Source of the DNA: CAYXXZ01 sp964469165
GTDB taxonomy: Bacteria > Pseudomonadota > Gammaproteobacteria > Pseudomonadales > Porticoccaceae
NCBI GenBank assembly: GCA_964469165.1
Contig: CAYXXZ010000041.1
Coordinates: forward strand, 1 to 26,096
Direction of reading: 5' to 3'
DNA length: 26,096 nt
Below are positions 8,094 to 15,666 of this stretch, piece by piece (position 1 is the stretch's first letter; every line of letters begins with the position of its first letter). Position numbers and translations under genes: made by a program. Under the pieces are notes generated by a model that was given only the letters and a program-made list of their open reading frames with translations, had not been told where the DNA came from and made no database searches.

Positions 8094-9377
8094 ATGAGTA
8101 TGTCAGATACCCTTTTTGAATCCGCCCAAAAGCATATCCCCGGAGGTGTCAATTCGCCTGTCAGGGCATTTCGCGCCGTGGGCGGCACGCCGTTATTTTT
8201 CGAGCGCGCAGTCGGGTCGCAGATATACGATGCCGATGGTAGAGCCTATATCGACTATGTGCAATCCTGGGGACCCATGATTCTCGGCCACGGCCACCCC
8301 GCCGTACTCGACGCCATTCGCGCTCAACTGGACAGAGGGCTGACCTTTGGCGCGCCCACCGAACTGGAAACTCGCCTCGCTGAAACCCTGTGTGCGGCGG
8401 TGCCCGGCCTGGATATGGTGCGCATGGTCAACTCCGGCACCGAAGCCACCATGAGCGCCATTCGCCTGGCGCGCGGTTTTACCGGGCGAGACAAGATCGT
8501 CAAATTCGAAGGTTGTTACCACGGTCACAGCGACTCTCTGCTGGTGAAGGCCGGCTCGGGCGCGCTGACGCTCGGCATACCCAGTTCCCCCGGTGTGCCG
8601 GCGGCACTGGCGGACCACACCATCACCCTCACCTACAACGACAGCGCCGGCGTGCGTGAACTGTTTGCCAGTCTCGGCGCGCAGATCGCGTGCATCATCG
8701 TCGAACCCGTGGCCGGCAATATGAGCTGCATACCCCCTGCGCCGGGCTTTCTCGAAACCTTGCGGGAATGCTGCACTGCCAGCGGCGCGCTGCTCATCAT
8801 CGACGAAGTCATGACCGGCTTCCGGGTCGCCCGCGACGGCGCCGTGGGCCGTTACGACATCGCAGCCGACCTCATCACCCTCGGCAAGGTGATCGGTGGC
8901 GGCATGCCAGTGGGCGCCTTCGGCGGCAGGCGCGACATCATGGAGCAGCTCGCGCCCCTCGGCCCCGTCTACCAGGCGGGCACCCTGTCCGGCAACCCGG
9001 TGGCGATGGCAGCCGGGCTCGCGACCCTGGAGCTGGTGCTGGCACCCGGCTTTCACGATGCCCTGTTCGCCAAGACGGACACCCTGGTCGCGGGTTTGCG
9101 CGCACGTGCGGACGCGGCGGGCATTGCCATGACCAGCAATCACGTAGGCTCCATGTTCGGCGTATTTTTCACCGATGCCGAATCGGTCGCAAACTATCAG
9201 CAGGTCATGGCCTGCGACACCGCCCGCTTCGCACGTTTTTTCCACGGCATGCTGGAGGAAGGGGTTTACCTGGCGCCAGCAGCCTACGAGGCGGGCTTCC
9301 TGTCGGCGGCCCACAGCGATGACGACATCGCGCGCACGCTGGACGCCGCGGAACGGGTCTTTTCCCGGCTCAACTGA
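8094..9377 (+). CDS. hemL: Glutamate-1-semialdehyde 2,1-aminomutase
   Basis: This PLP enzyme converts glutamate-1-semialdehyde to 5-aminolevulinate, the second step of the C5 tetrapyrrole route. The 427-residue protein has the usual start SDTLFESAQKHIPGGVNSPVRAF. It also has the substrate-loop region NSGTEATMSAIRLARG, the aspartate pair IIDEVMTGFRVA (about 235-246), and the PLP lysine K265 in TLGKVIGGGMPVGAFGG, the same number as in E. coli. AGGAG precedes the ATG at a good distance; a second in-frame ATG two codons later is a less likely start. The TGA stop lies inside a perfect 8-bp hairpin. hemB, the next step of the pathway, lies about 1.2 kb downstream on the same strand. Confidence 0.97.
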   Translation: MSMSDTLFESAQKHIPGGVNSPVRAFRAVGGTPLFFERAVGSQIYDADGRAYIDYVQSWGPMILGHGHPAVLDAIRAQLDRGLTFGAPTELETRLAETLCAAVPGLDMVRMVNSGTEATMSAIRLARGFTGRDKIVKFEGCYHGHSDSLLVKAGSGALTLGIPSSPGVPAALADHTITLTYNDSAGVRELFASLGAQIACIIVEPVAGNMSCIPPAPGFLETLRECCTASGALLIIDEVMTGFRVARDGAVGRYDIAADLITLGKVIGGGMPVGAFGGRRDIMEQLAPLGPVYQAGTLSGNPVAMAAGLATLELVLAPGFHDALFAKTDTLVAGLRARADAAGIAMTSNHVGSMFGVFFTDAESVANYQQVMACDTARFARFFHGMLEEGVYLAPAAYEAGFLSAAHSDDDIARTLDAAERVFSRLN

Positions 9378-9383
9378 GCCGGG
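9364..9383 (+). repeat. Perfect hairpin over the hemL stop codon
   Basis: CCCGGCTC (9364-9371) and GAGCCGGG (9376-9383) form an uninterrupted 8-bp GC-rich stem with the loop AACT. The hemL TGA (9375-9377) lies at the loop/3'-arm junction. The next bases are GGCACG, so there is no U-tract and it is not a canonical intrinsic terminator. The 3' arm runs into the GGGGG (9381-9385) that is the only candidate ribosome-binding site for the next gene (ATG at 9394). Pairing would therefore hide that site unless ribosomes finishing hemL open it. The geometry is seen; the regulatory role is inferred. Confidence 0.6.
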
Positions 9384-9393
9384 GGCACGCGTC

Positions 9394-10077
9394 ATGCGCC
9401 TCTATCCCCTCGCATACGCAGCAGGCCTTCTGCCACTGTTGAGCATCAACATCACCTACCTGCTGGCAGCCAGTCACGGCCAGGTGCCCTGGTGTTTTCC
9501 CTACCTCGACAGTTGCACATCCATCAGCGCCACCGGCCGGGTGTCCCCCGCCTACTATGTCTTCAAGGGTTTGATGATTCCCGCCGCCATGGTATTGATG
9601 GCCTACTGGCTGCTCAACGCCCGCTGGCTGAAAACATTGGGATCGCAGCACCGGGGCTGGCTCGCTGCACTGATCGGGCTCGGTGTGCTGGCGTCGGTGG
9701 GCCTGATCTTCTACGCGCTGATGCTGGGCGCCATCGGGCCCGAATATCGTCAGCAGCGCCATACCGGCGTGCTGGCCTTCTTCGGTTTCACCTTTTTCGC
9801 ACAGCTGTTGATCACCTGGCTCGCACACCAGATCCCGCGCTTGCGCACCCGCTGTGCCAGGCGCCTGCACAGTATGGCGATCCTGATGTTTGCGGATCTA
9901 TTGCTGGGCCTGGCCAACGTGCTGATCGGCTTTACCGATCCGGCGCTCTATGAGCGCGTCAACAACGCCTTTGCCTGGAATTTCACCCTGCTGCTGTGCC
10001 TGCATGTGCTGGTGACGGCCAGCCTGTGGCGCGCGACAGACTGGCGCTTCGCATTCCGCGTCGACAATCATCAATAA
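9394..10077 (+). CDS. Six-helix membrane protein, Frag1/DRAM/Sfk1-like
   Basis: Not confidently identified. The 227-residue protein has six hydrophobic segments (about 5-26, 55-75, 88-113, 124-146, 158-180, 190-211) with short loops. A first extracytoplasmic loop contains CFPYLDSCTSISATGRVSPAYYVFK. The aromatic-P-x-x-x-S motif followed by a glycine/proline stretch resembles the Frag1/DRAM/Sfk1 family; that assignment is from memory and tentative. Two cysteines in this loop (C34, C41) could pair. The ATG at 9394 is 16 bases after hemL, and the ribosome-binding site partly overlaps the hairpin at the hemL end, so translation is probably coupled to hemL. Its last 7 bases overlap the end of the convergent MAPEG gene. 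Confidence 0.75.
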   Translation: MRLYPLAYAAGLLPLLSINITYLLAASHGQVPWCFPYLDSCTSISATGRVSPAYYVFKGLMIPAAMVLMAYWLLNARWLKTLGSQHRGWLAALIGLGVLASVGLIFYALMLGAIGPEYRQQRHTGVLAFFGFTFFAQLLITWLAHQIPRLRTRCARRLHSMAILMFADLLLGLANVLIGFTDPALYERVNNAFAWNFTLLLCLHVLVTASLWRATDWRFAFRVDNHQ

Positions 10078-10454
10078 GCGGCGATGAACATTCCCAGAAT
10101 GGCGAAAAAGCCAATCCCCCACACCAGGCTGCGGGCCGTCGCCAAGTCCTTGATGTAGCAGGCAATGTATAAGATACGGCTCACCAGGTAGATCACCGCC
10201 AATATGTCCACCACCTGCTGACTGGCCCCGGCAAGGTGGGCAATGATCACCGCGGCGATGAACGCGGGCAGCGACTCATAGCTGTTGTCATGTGCCCACA
10301 GTGCCCGTCTGCGCGGCCCTTCCAGCTGCGCGAGCTGGGCGCGCGGCGCCCGGTTATCGAAAGTACCGTTTTTGATCAGGCCGCTCTTCATGTAATAGGT
10401 GAGGCCGTAAGGCAGCAGGATGGCGATCAGAACACAGGTGAAGGCGATGGTCAT
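10071..10454 (-). CDS. MAPEG family membrane protein
   Basis: The MAPEG family contains small four-helix membrane proteins related to microsomal glutathione S-transferase and eicosanoid enzymes; the role of bacterial members is mostly unknown. The 127-residue protein has four hydrophobic segments (about 3-21, 63-77, 80-99, 109-126). It carries the family signature in RRRALWAHDNSYESLPAF (about 48-65), where the R-A-x-x-A-H-x-N-x-x-E-x-x-P pattern is intact. I chose the ATG at 10454 because GAGG lies 8 bases upstream; an ATG six bases earlier is too close to it. The gene is convergent with the preceding membrane-protein gene, overlapping it by 7 bases including both stops, and divergent from hemB. 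Confidence 0.86.
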   Translation of the reverse strand: MTIAFTCVLIAILLPYGLTYYMKSGLIKNGTFDNRAPRAQLAQLEGPRRRALWAHDNSYESLPAFIAAVIIAHLAGASQQVVDILAVIYLVSRILYIACYIKDLATARSLVWGIGFFAILGMFIAAY

Positions 10455-10555
10455 GGGCATATCCTCAAGTGGAGCAGACCGTATCATCAGTCTGCATCGT
10501 TATGGTTTTTTCCGTATCATTGCGCGATCGCAGGCCTTCGAGTAACGGAGATTTC

Positions 10556-11566
10556 ATGGCTTTTTCATATCATCGCGGGCCCTACCCGCTGACGCGGATG
10601 CGCCGCAATCGCAGCCACGACTTTATCCGCCGTCTGGTCAGGGAATCAACCCTGTCTCCCGACGACCTCATTTACCCGGTGTTCGTGCTGGACGGCAGCG
10701 ATCGCCGCGAGCCCGTGCCTTCCATGCCCGGCGTGGAGCGCATGTCGATCGACCTCCTGGTCAACAAAGCCCGCGAGTGCGCGGCCCTGGGCATTCCCGC
10801 GCTGGCGCTGTTTCCGGTCACCCCCCCGGAGCACAAGTCGCTGCACGGCGAAGAAGCCTACAATCCGGACGGCATCGCCCAGCGCGCCGTGAAAGCGCTG
10901 AAGGACGCCCTGCCCGAACTCGGCGTGATCACCGATGCGGCCCTCGACCCTTTCACCACCCACGGCCAGGACGGCATCATCGACGACGATGGTTACGTGC
11001 TCAACGATGCCACGCTGGAGGTGCTGGTCAAGCAGGCGCTGTCCCACGCCGAGGCCGGCGCCGATATCGTGGCGCCCTCGGACATGATGGACGGCCGCAT
11101 TGGAGCCATACGGGAGACGCTGGAAGACAACGGCCACCCCAACTGCAAGATTCTCGCCTATTCCGCCAAGTATGCGTCGAGCTACTACGGTCCGTTTCGC
11201 GATGCGGTGGGCTCTGCCGGCAACCTCAAGGGCGGCAACAAATTCACCTACCAGATGGACCCGGCCAACGGCGACGAAGCCATTCACGAATGCGCACAAG
11301 ACCTCGCCGAAGGTGCGGACATGATCATGGTCAAACCCGGCATGCCATACCTGGACATCGTCAGCCGCGTCAAGCGAGAGCTCGGCGCCCCCACCTTCGT
11401 CTACCAGGTGAGCGGCGAATACGCCATGCATGTAGCGGCTTTCGAGAATGGCTGGCTCAGTCGCGAGCAAGTGATTCTGGAGTCTCTGCTGGCTTTCAAG
11501 CGCGCCGGTGCCGATGGTATCCTCAGCTATTTCGCCGTCGAGGCGGCAAGGCTGCTCGCGCGCTGA
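10556..11566 (+). CDS. hemB: Delta-aminolevulinic acid dehydratase (porphobilinogen synthase)
   Basis: HemB condenses two 5-aminolevulinate molecules to porphobilinogen. The 336-residue product has both Schiff-base lysines: K205 in AYSAKYASSYYGPF and K260 in MIMVKPGMPYLDIV, the same positions as I recall for P. aeruginosa. At the metal site the sequence is DAALDPFTTHGQDG (about 127-140), with aspartates where zinc-type enzymes carry cysteines; this is the magnesium-dependent, zinc-free class. I chose the ATG at 10556 (MAFSYHRGPY), preceded by CGGAG; the frame is open to 10469 without family similarity. Upstream, a 6-bp dyad (GCAGAC 10474-10479 with GTCTGC 10490-10495) brackets a TATCAT. rsmC follows after 4 bases. 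Confidence 0.97.
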   Translation: MAFSYHRGPYPLTRMRRNRSHDFIRRLVRESTLSPDDLIYPVFVLDGSDRREPVPSMPGVERMSIDLLVNKARECAALGIPALALFPVTPPEHKSLHGEEAYNPDGIAQRAVKALKDALPELGVITDAALDPFTTHGQDGIIDDDGYVLNDATLEVLVKQALSHAEAGADIVAPSDMMDGRIGAIRETLEDNGHPNCKILAYSAKYASSYYGPFRDAVGSAGNLKGGNKFTYQMDPANGDEAIHECAQDLAEGADMIMVKPGMPYLDIVSRVKRELGAPTFVYQVSGEYAMHVAAFENGWLSREQVILESLLAFKRAGADGILSYFAVEAARLLAR

Positions 11567-11570
11567 GCCG

Positions 11571-12608
11571 ATGGAGAATTACCATTCCCTGCTGCTGAAC
11601 GCGGCCGGCAGCAGTGCCGCGCCGCAGCTGCTGGTCGCGGACGAAAACTGCATCGACTTTCCTTTTGGCGCGCTCGCCGACCATGTGGAGGTGCTCAGCA
11701 ACCGCCACGACGTCGCCACCAGGGCCTCGCGCGCCGGCCTGCACAGCGTGTTTTCCGATTTTGATTTCGGCCCCTGGCAGGCGAGGCCTCCCGCACGCAT
11801 CCTCTACCGCCTGTCGAAGGAAAAGGCTGTGGTCCATCATATCGCCAACCAAAGCCGCCGCCTGCTGGCAGCGGGCGGCGAACTGCTGATCGCGGGCGGC
11901 AAGCAGGAGGGCATCAAGACATTCGCCAAGACTATCGGTGCCCTGTTCGGCGCCCCGGCGCGGCTGGACAAACACGGCAACCAATACCTGCTGACCGCAC
12001 GCGCATCCGCGGCAGAACAAACAGGTGAAGACGCTCTAGATGATCGCGAATATGACCGGCTGCGGGAAATCAGCACCCTTCACGACAAGCCGGTATTCAG
12101 CAAGCCCGGCATGTTCGGCTGGGACAAGGTGGATGCCGGCAGCGCGCTGTTGGCGCACTACCTGCCAGACTTTCTGGCTGGCGCCGAAGGTGGGGCGACA
12201 CTGCTGGATCTCGGTTGCGGCTACGGCTACCTGAGCCTTGCTGCAAGTTCGCTGCGCAACTTTCACATCACCGCCACAGACAACTGTGCGGCAGCGCTGC
12301 TCGCCTGCGAACACAATTTCAAGGCCCACGGCATCGCCGGTCGCGTCGTTGCCGATGACTGCGCCGCTGCCATTGCCGGGCCATTCCAGATCATTCTCTG
12401 CAACCCGCCCTTTCATCAAGGCTTTCAGCACGACAGAGGCCTGACGGAAAAATTCCTCGCCAGTACCCGGCGGCTATTAGCCCCAGGGGGCCGCGCCTTG
12501 TTCGTGGTCAACGCCTTCGTACCGCTGGAGCAGCTCGCGCGCAACCGCTTCCTCCATGTGGAAACGGTACTGCACAGCGGCAGTTTCAAGCTGGTGAGTC
12601 TGAGCTAA
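11571..12608 (+). CDS. rsmC: 16S rRNA (guanine-N2) methyltransferase, RsmC-like
   Basis: Probable S-adenosylmethionine-dependent rRNA guanine-N2 methyltransferase. The 345-residue length is close to E. coli RsmC (343). The N-terminal half is a degenerate methyltransferase-like domain (about 1-170). The C-terminal half has the SAM loop LLDLGCGYGYLS (about 209-220) and the catalytic NPPFHQG (N278-G284) shared by RsmC and RlmG. The closing region VVNAFVPL resembles RsmC more than RlmG. The ATG at 11571 lies 4 bases after the hemB stop, so translational coupling is likely, although the two functions are unrelated. RlmG (23S rRNA) remains an alternative. An 86-bp palindrome begins 4 bases after its stop. 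Confidence 0.82.
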   Translation: MENYHSLLLNAAGSSAAPQLLVADENCIDFPFGALADHVEVLSNRHDVATRASRAGLHSVFSDFDFGPWQARPPARILYRLSKEKAVVHHIANQSRRLLAAGGELLIAGGKQEGIKTFAKTIGALFGAPARLDKHGNQYLLTARASAAEQTGEDALDDREYDRLREISTLHDKPVFSKPGMFGWDKVDAGSALLAHYLPDFLAGAEGGATLLDLGCGYGYLSLAASSLRNFHITATDNCAAALLACEHNFKAHGIAGRVVADDCAAAIAGPFQIILCNPPFHQGFQHDRGLTEKFLASTRRLLAPGGRALFVVNAFVPLEQLARNRFLHVETVLHSGSFKLVSLS

Positions 12609-12612
12609 GGTT

Positions 12613-12698
12613 GTAGGTTGGGCTGAGGAACGAAGCCCAACAAGCATGAGATACGGCAATGCCAGAACTGTTGGGCTTCGTTCCTCAGCCCAACCTAC
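12613..12698. repeat. Palindromic REP/MITE-like element
   Basis: Two perfect 30-base arms (12613-12642 and 12669-12698) are exact reverse complements around a 26-base centre. Each arm also folds on itself: in the left arm GTTGGGCT (12617-12624) pairs with AGCCCAAC (12634-12641) around a 9-base loop. The element is thus two REP-type hairpins head to head, or one 86-base palindrome. The motif GTAGGTTGGGCTGAGG resembles a GTAGGTTGGG repeat that I recall as widely dispersed in proteobacterial genomes. It fills the space between the convergent rsmC and lpoP-like genes and could stop transcription in both directions, although no U-tract follows. No transposase is nearby. Confidence 0.85.
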
Positions 12699-12729
12699 GA
12701 AAACCCGACAGGACCAAATCGGCACATGA

Positions 12730-13188
12730 CTAGCGCCCCGCGCTGATCCTCGCCAATAGCGACTGCAACTGGTTTCCCACCACGGTGCCGCTGCCGGCCA
12801 GCGCCAGGCCGCGCCGGGCCAGTTGCTCGGCGACGTCCACCTGATAGAGAGAGAAGCGCGCGCTGGCCATCAACAGATAAACTTCGGCACTGCGCGGATC
12901 GATGCGCTGCGCACGCTCCGCGACGCTCAGCGCCGCCTCGAAGTTGTCATTGCGATAGAAGTTCCAGCCCCGGTCGAGCAGGGAATTGACCGCCGAGCTG
13001 GTTTCCTTGGGAGGCTCCGGGGGCGCGGGGGGTGGCTCGGGCTTTTTTTCCTCCTCGACCACCGGGGGCGGCAAAGGCTCGGGAACCGAGGTTTCGGTGG
13101 GCACCGGCGCCATCGGCGCACAGGCTGGCAGCAGTATGCACAGCACAGGCAGCGCGAGCAGCTTCCACGGGGATTTGATGAGTTTCAT
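12730..13188 (-). CDS. lpoP: TPR outer-membrane lipoprotein, probable PBP1b activator LpoP
   Basis: Likely lipoprotein cofactor of the neighbouring PBP1b. The 152-residue protein starts MKLIKSPWKLLALPVL and ends its signal with LLPAC, giving a lipidated C23. The +2 residue is alanine, so sorting to the outer membrane is expected. A proline- and glutamate-rich linker (about 28-62) follows, then tetratricopeptide-like helices (about 68-145, e.g. RGWNFYRNDNFEAALSVAERA and SAEVYLLMASARFSL). In P. aeruginosa, LpoP is a TPR lipoprotein encoded beside ponB that activates PBP1b; domain order, linker and linkage match. The ATG overlaps the mrcB stop by four bases (ATGA, 13185-13188), so the two are translated as a coupled pair. 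The frame is open to 13308, but upstream starts would bury the signal peptide. Confidence 0.78.
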   Translation of the reverse strand: MKLIKSPWKLLALPVLCILLPACAPMAPVPTETSVPEPLPPPVVEEEKKPEPPPAPPEPPKETSSAVNSLLDRGWNFYRNDNFEAALSVAERAQRIDPRSAEVYLLMASARFSLYQVDVAEQLARRGLALAGSGTVVGNQLQSLLARISAGR

Positions 13189-15536
13189 AAGCCCAGCTTG
13201 TTCCTGATCCAATCCAGCATCACATCGCCACTCCCGTCGCGATAACAGGCGCTCGTCTGCTTGGGCTCGCTGCCATCGATGTAGGGCAGGTAGCGAGTAC
13301 CCGCGCAACCCTCGCTGCTCAACAGCCCCGTCGCGGTCTCGACCCAGTGCGAGCTGATGCCCTGCGGTGGGCGCGCCGCCAGCGATGAGGTCTCCATACC
13401 GGCCATGATATCAGACCATACCTGGAGCGCACCGGTGGCGCCGGTGAGGGGCATCTTGCCGTTGTCGTCGCGACCGATCCACACCACGCCCACATACTCA
13501 CCACTGAAACCGGCGAACCAGCTGTCGCGCTGATCGTTGGTGGTGCCGGTCTTGCCGGCCACCGCAACGTGCGAGGGCAGCTTGTTGTAGGCACTGCGGC
13601 CAGTGCCTTCCTTCATCACCACCTGCATCCCGTATTGGAGAAGGTACATCGCCTGCGGGCTGAAACGCTGCTCGGTCTCGAACGGGTAGCGCCGCAGCGG
13701 CCGGTTGTCGGCGGTGTACACGGCGCTGATGGTGCGCAGCGGCGTATAAAAGCCGTCGGCGGCAATGGTGTGGTACATGCCCGCCACTTCCATGGGCGAC
13801 ATGCTCGTGGTGCCGAGCAGCATCGACGGCAGTTCCTGCAGCGGCCCTTCGTAGCCGAGGCGGCGCACTACACTGGTCACCGCCGGCAGACCGATGTTCA
13901 TACCGAGCCGCGCCGTGGCCTGATTGAGAGAGTTGCCAAAGGCGTGGTAGAGCGGCACCACGCCTTCACTGCGGCGGTTGTAGTTCTGCGGCTCCCACAC
14001 CGTGCCATTGGGCGCCCGATAGCGGTAGGGGCTGTCATCGACCAGGGTGCTCAGCGTGTACTGCTGTGGCCGTTCGAGGGCCGCCAGATAGACCGCGGGC
14101 TTGATGGTGGAGCCCACCTGGCGGCGCGCATCCACCGCGCGATTGAAGCCTGCGTAAGTGGTGTTTCGGCCTCCCACTAAAGCCAGTACATCGGCGGTGC
14201 CGATGCGCAGCACCACAGAAGCTGCCTCCAGCGCGCCGCTCTGGATTTTGTAGCCTTTCTCGAGGCGACCGACTACCCCGGAGACACTTTTTTCCACCTG
14301 GTTCTGCACCTGGGGATCGAAGTGGGTGAAGATGCGCAGCCCGGCCGACTTGAGGTCTTTCTCCTGATATTCCTTGCGCAATTGCTCGCGCACCAGTTGC
14401 AGATAGGCGGGATAGCGGTTGGTGGTAGTGCCCGGCGACGCCGACACCCCCAGCGCTTTCGCCTTGGCGGCGACCGCGTCTTCGACGCTGATCACACCGC
14501 GCTCCGCCATCACGTCGATGACAAGATTGCGCCTTGTTTTCGCCCGTTCCGGATTGCGCCAGGGATCATAGAAAGAAGCGCCCTTGACCATGCCGATCAG
14601 CAGCGCGGCCTGATGAATATCCAGCTCGCCGACCGGTTGGCGGAAATAATGGCGGCTGGCCAGACCGAAACCGTGGATCGCGCGCTTGCCCGCCTGGCCC
14701 AGGTAGACCTCATTGAGATAGGTTTCGAGGATTTCCTCCTTGCTGTAGTGGATCTCCAGCAACACCGCCATCACCGCCTCTGTGCCCTTGCGCAGCAGAT
14801 TGCGGTTCTGGTTGAGGTAGAAGTTCTTCACCAGCTGCTGGGTGACGGTACTGCCACCCTGAACGGTCTCGCCCGCCATGATGTTGGACACCATGGCGCG
14901 GGCGATGCCCTTGAAGGAAATACCGAAATGGTCGTGGAAGTTGTGGTCCTCCACCGCCAGCAGCCCATCGACGAGGTGTCCGGGCATGTCCGCGAGCGCC
15001 ACCAGCACCCGGTCTTCCTGGTGATCGGGGTAGATTCCGCCGATGTACATGGGCTCGAGCCTCACCACATCCAGAGGCTGGCTTTTACCCTGGAGGCTGC
15101 TGATCCTGCCGTTGGCGAAGCCCAGCATCAGGTGATTGCCTAGTTCTTCGCCATCCCAGAACAGAAAAGGCCGGGTATAGAGCTCGACCTGCGAGCCTGC
15201 CGCCCGATATTGGCCGGGCGCCACCACATTGGGGACCGCGCGGTATCCGAGTTGCTCCAGTTCCCAGCGCAGGCGCGCCACCGTCAGCGACTGCCCCTGA
15301 TAGAGATCGAGCGCACGGCCGTACACATGCGCCGGCAGCGCCCACTTGGCGCCCTCGAATTTGGCGCGCACGATGCTGTCGAGCACCAGCACTGCGACGC
15401 CGCCACCGAGCACTATCCACACGCCCAGCCATATGGCGAGACGCCGCAACAGCACCTGATGACCGCCTTTGGTCGCCTTGGTTTTCTTGCGCCTGCCGCC
15501 AGCCTTGGCCTTGGTTCTGGGTCTGGTCAATCGCAC
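13185..15536 (-). CDS. mrcB: Bifunctional penicillin-binding protein 1b (class A PBP)
   Basis: This enzyme polymerises lipid II glycan strands and cross-links their peptides at the periplasmic face of the inner membrane. The 783-residue protein has a basic cytoplasmic tail, one membrane helix (about 32-53) and a UB2H-like domain (about 68-150), the region that binds Lpo activators. The glycosyltransferase domain follows, with catalytic E196 in EDHNFHDHFGIS and GGSTVTQQLVKNFYL. The transpeptidase domain has S476-T-I-K479, S536-L-N538 and K662-T-G. All catalytic motifs are intact. The assigned start is a GTG at 15536, but GGAG lies only one base from it; the TTG two codons later (15530) is spaced better, so the start is uncertain. 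The gene is divergent from the PfkB kinase gene. Confidence 0.95.
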   Translation of the reverse strand: MRLTRPRTKAKAGGRRKKTKATKGGHQVLLRRLAIWLGVWIVLGGGVAVLVLDSIVRAKFEGAKWALPAHVYGRALDLYQGQSLTVARLRWELEQLGYRAVPNVVAPGQYRAAGSQVELYTRPFLFWDGEELGNHLMLGFANGRISSLQGKSQPLDVVRLEPMYIGGIYPDHQEDRVLVALADMPGHLVDGLLAVEDHNFHDHFGISFKGIARAMVSNIMAGETVQGGSTVTQQLVKNFYLNQNRNLLRKGTEAVMAVLLEIHYSKEEILETYLNEVYLGQAGKRAIHGFGLASRHYFRQPVGELDIHQAALLIGMVKGASFYDPWRNPERAKTRRNLVIDVMAERGVISVEDAVAAKAKALGVSASPGTTTNRYPAYLQLVREQLRKEYQEKDLKSAGLRIFTHFDPQVQNQVEKSVSGVVGRLEKGYKIQSGALEAASVVLRIGTADVLALVGGRNTTYAGFNRAVDARRQVGSTIKPAVYLAALERPQQYTLSTLVDDSPYRYRAPNGTVWEPQNYNRRSEGVVPLYHAFGNSLNQATARLGMNIGLPAVTSVVRRLGYEGPLQELPSMLLGTTSMSPMEVAGMYHTIAADGFYTPLRTISAVYTADNRPLRRYPFETEQRFSPQAMYLLQYGMQVVMKEGTGRSAYNKLPSHVAVAGKTGTTNDQRDSWFAGFSGEYVGVVWIGRDDNGKMPLTGATGALQVWSDIMAGMETSSLAARPPQGISSHWVETATGLLSSEGCAGTRYLPYIDGSEPKQTSACYRDGSGDVMLDWIRNKLGL

Positions 15537-15666
15537 ACTCCACGAAGCCCGTTAATCAGGGGCGCCATTCTCCCTTGTGAAGCGGGGCAAGACAACCGCC
15601 CACCCCCTCGGTGTTCAGCGCCTTTATTTCGGGCGATAATAAGGCCACGACAAAACAGGTGCAGTA

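Noticed and set aside
10474..10495. 6-bp dyad around TATCAT between the MAPEG gene and hemB as a defined operator
   Set aside because: Short dyads of this length arise by chance, no matching -35 is found, and no regulator can be named. It is mentioned only in the hemB entry.
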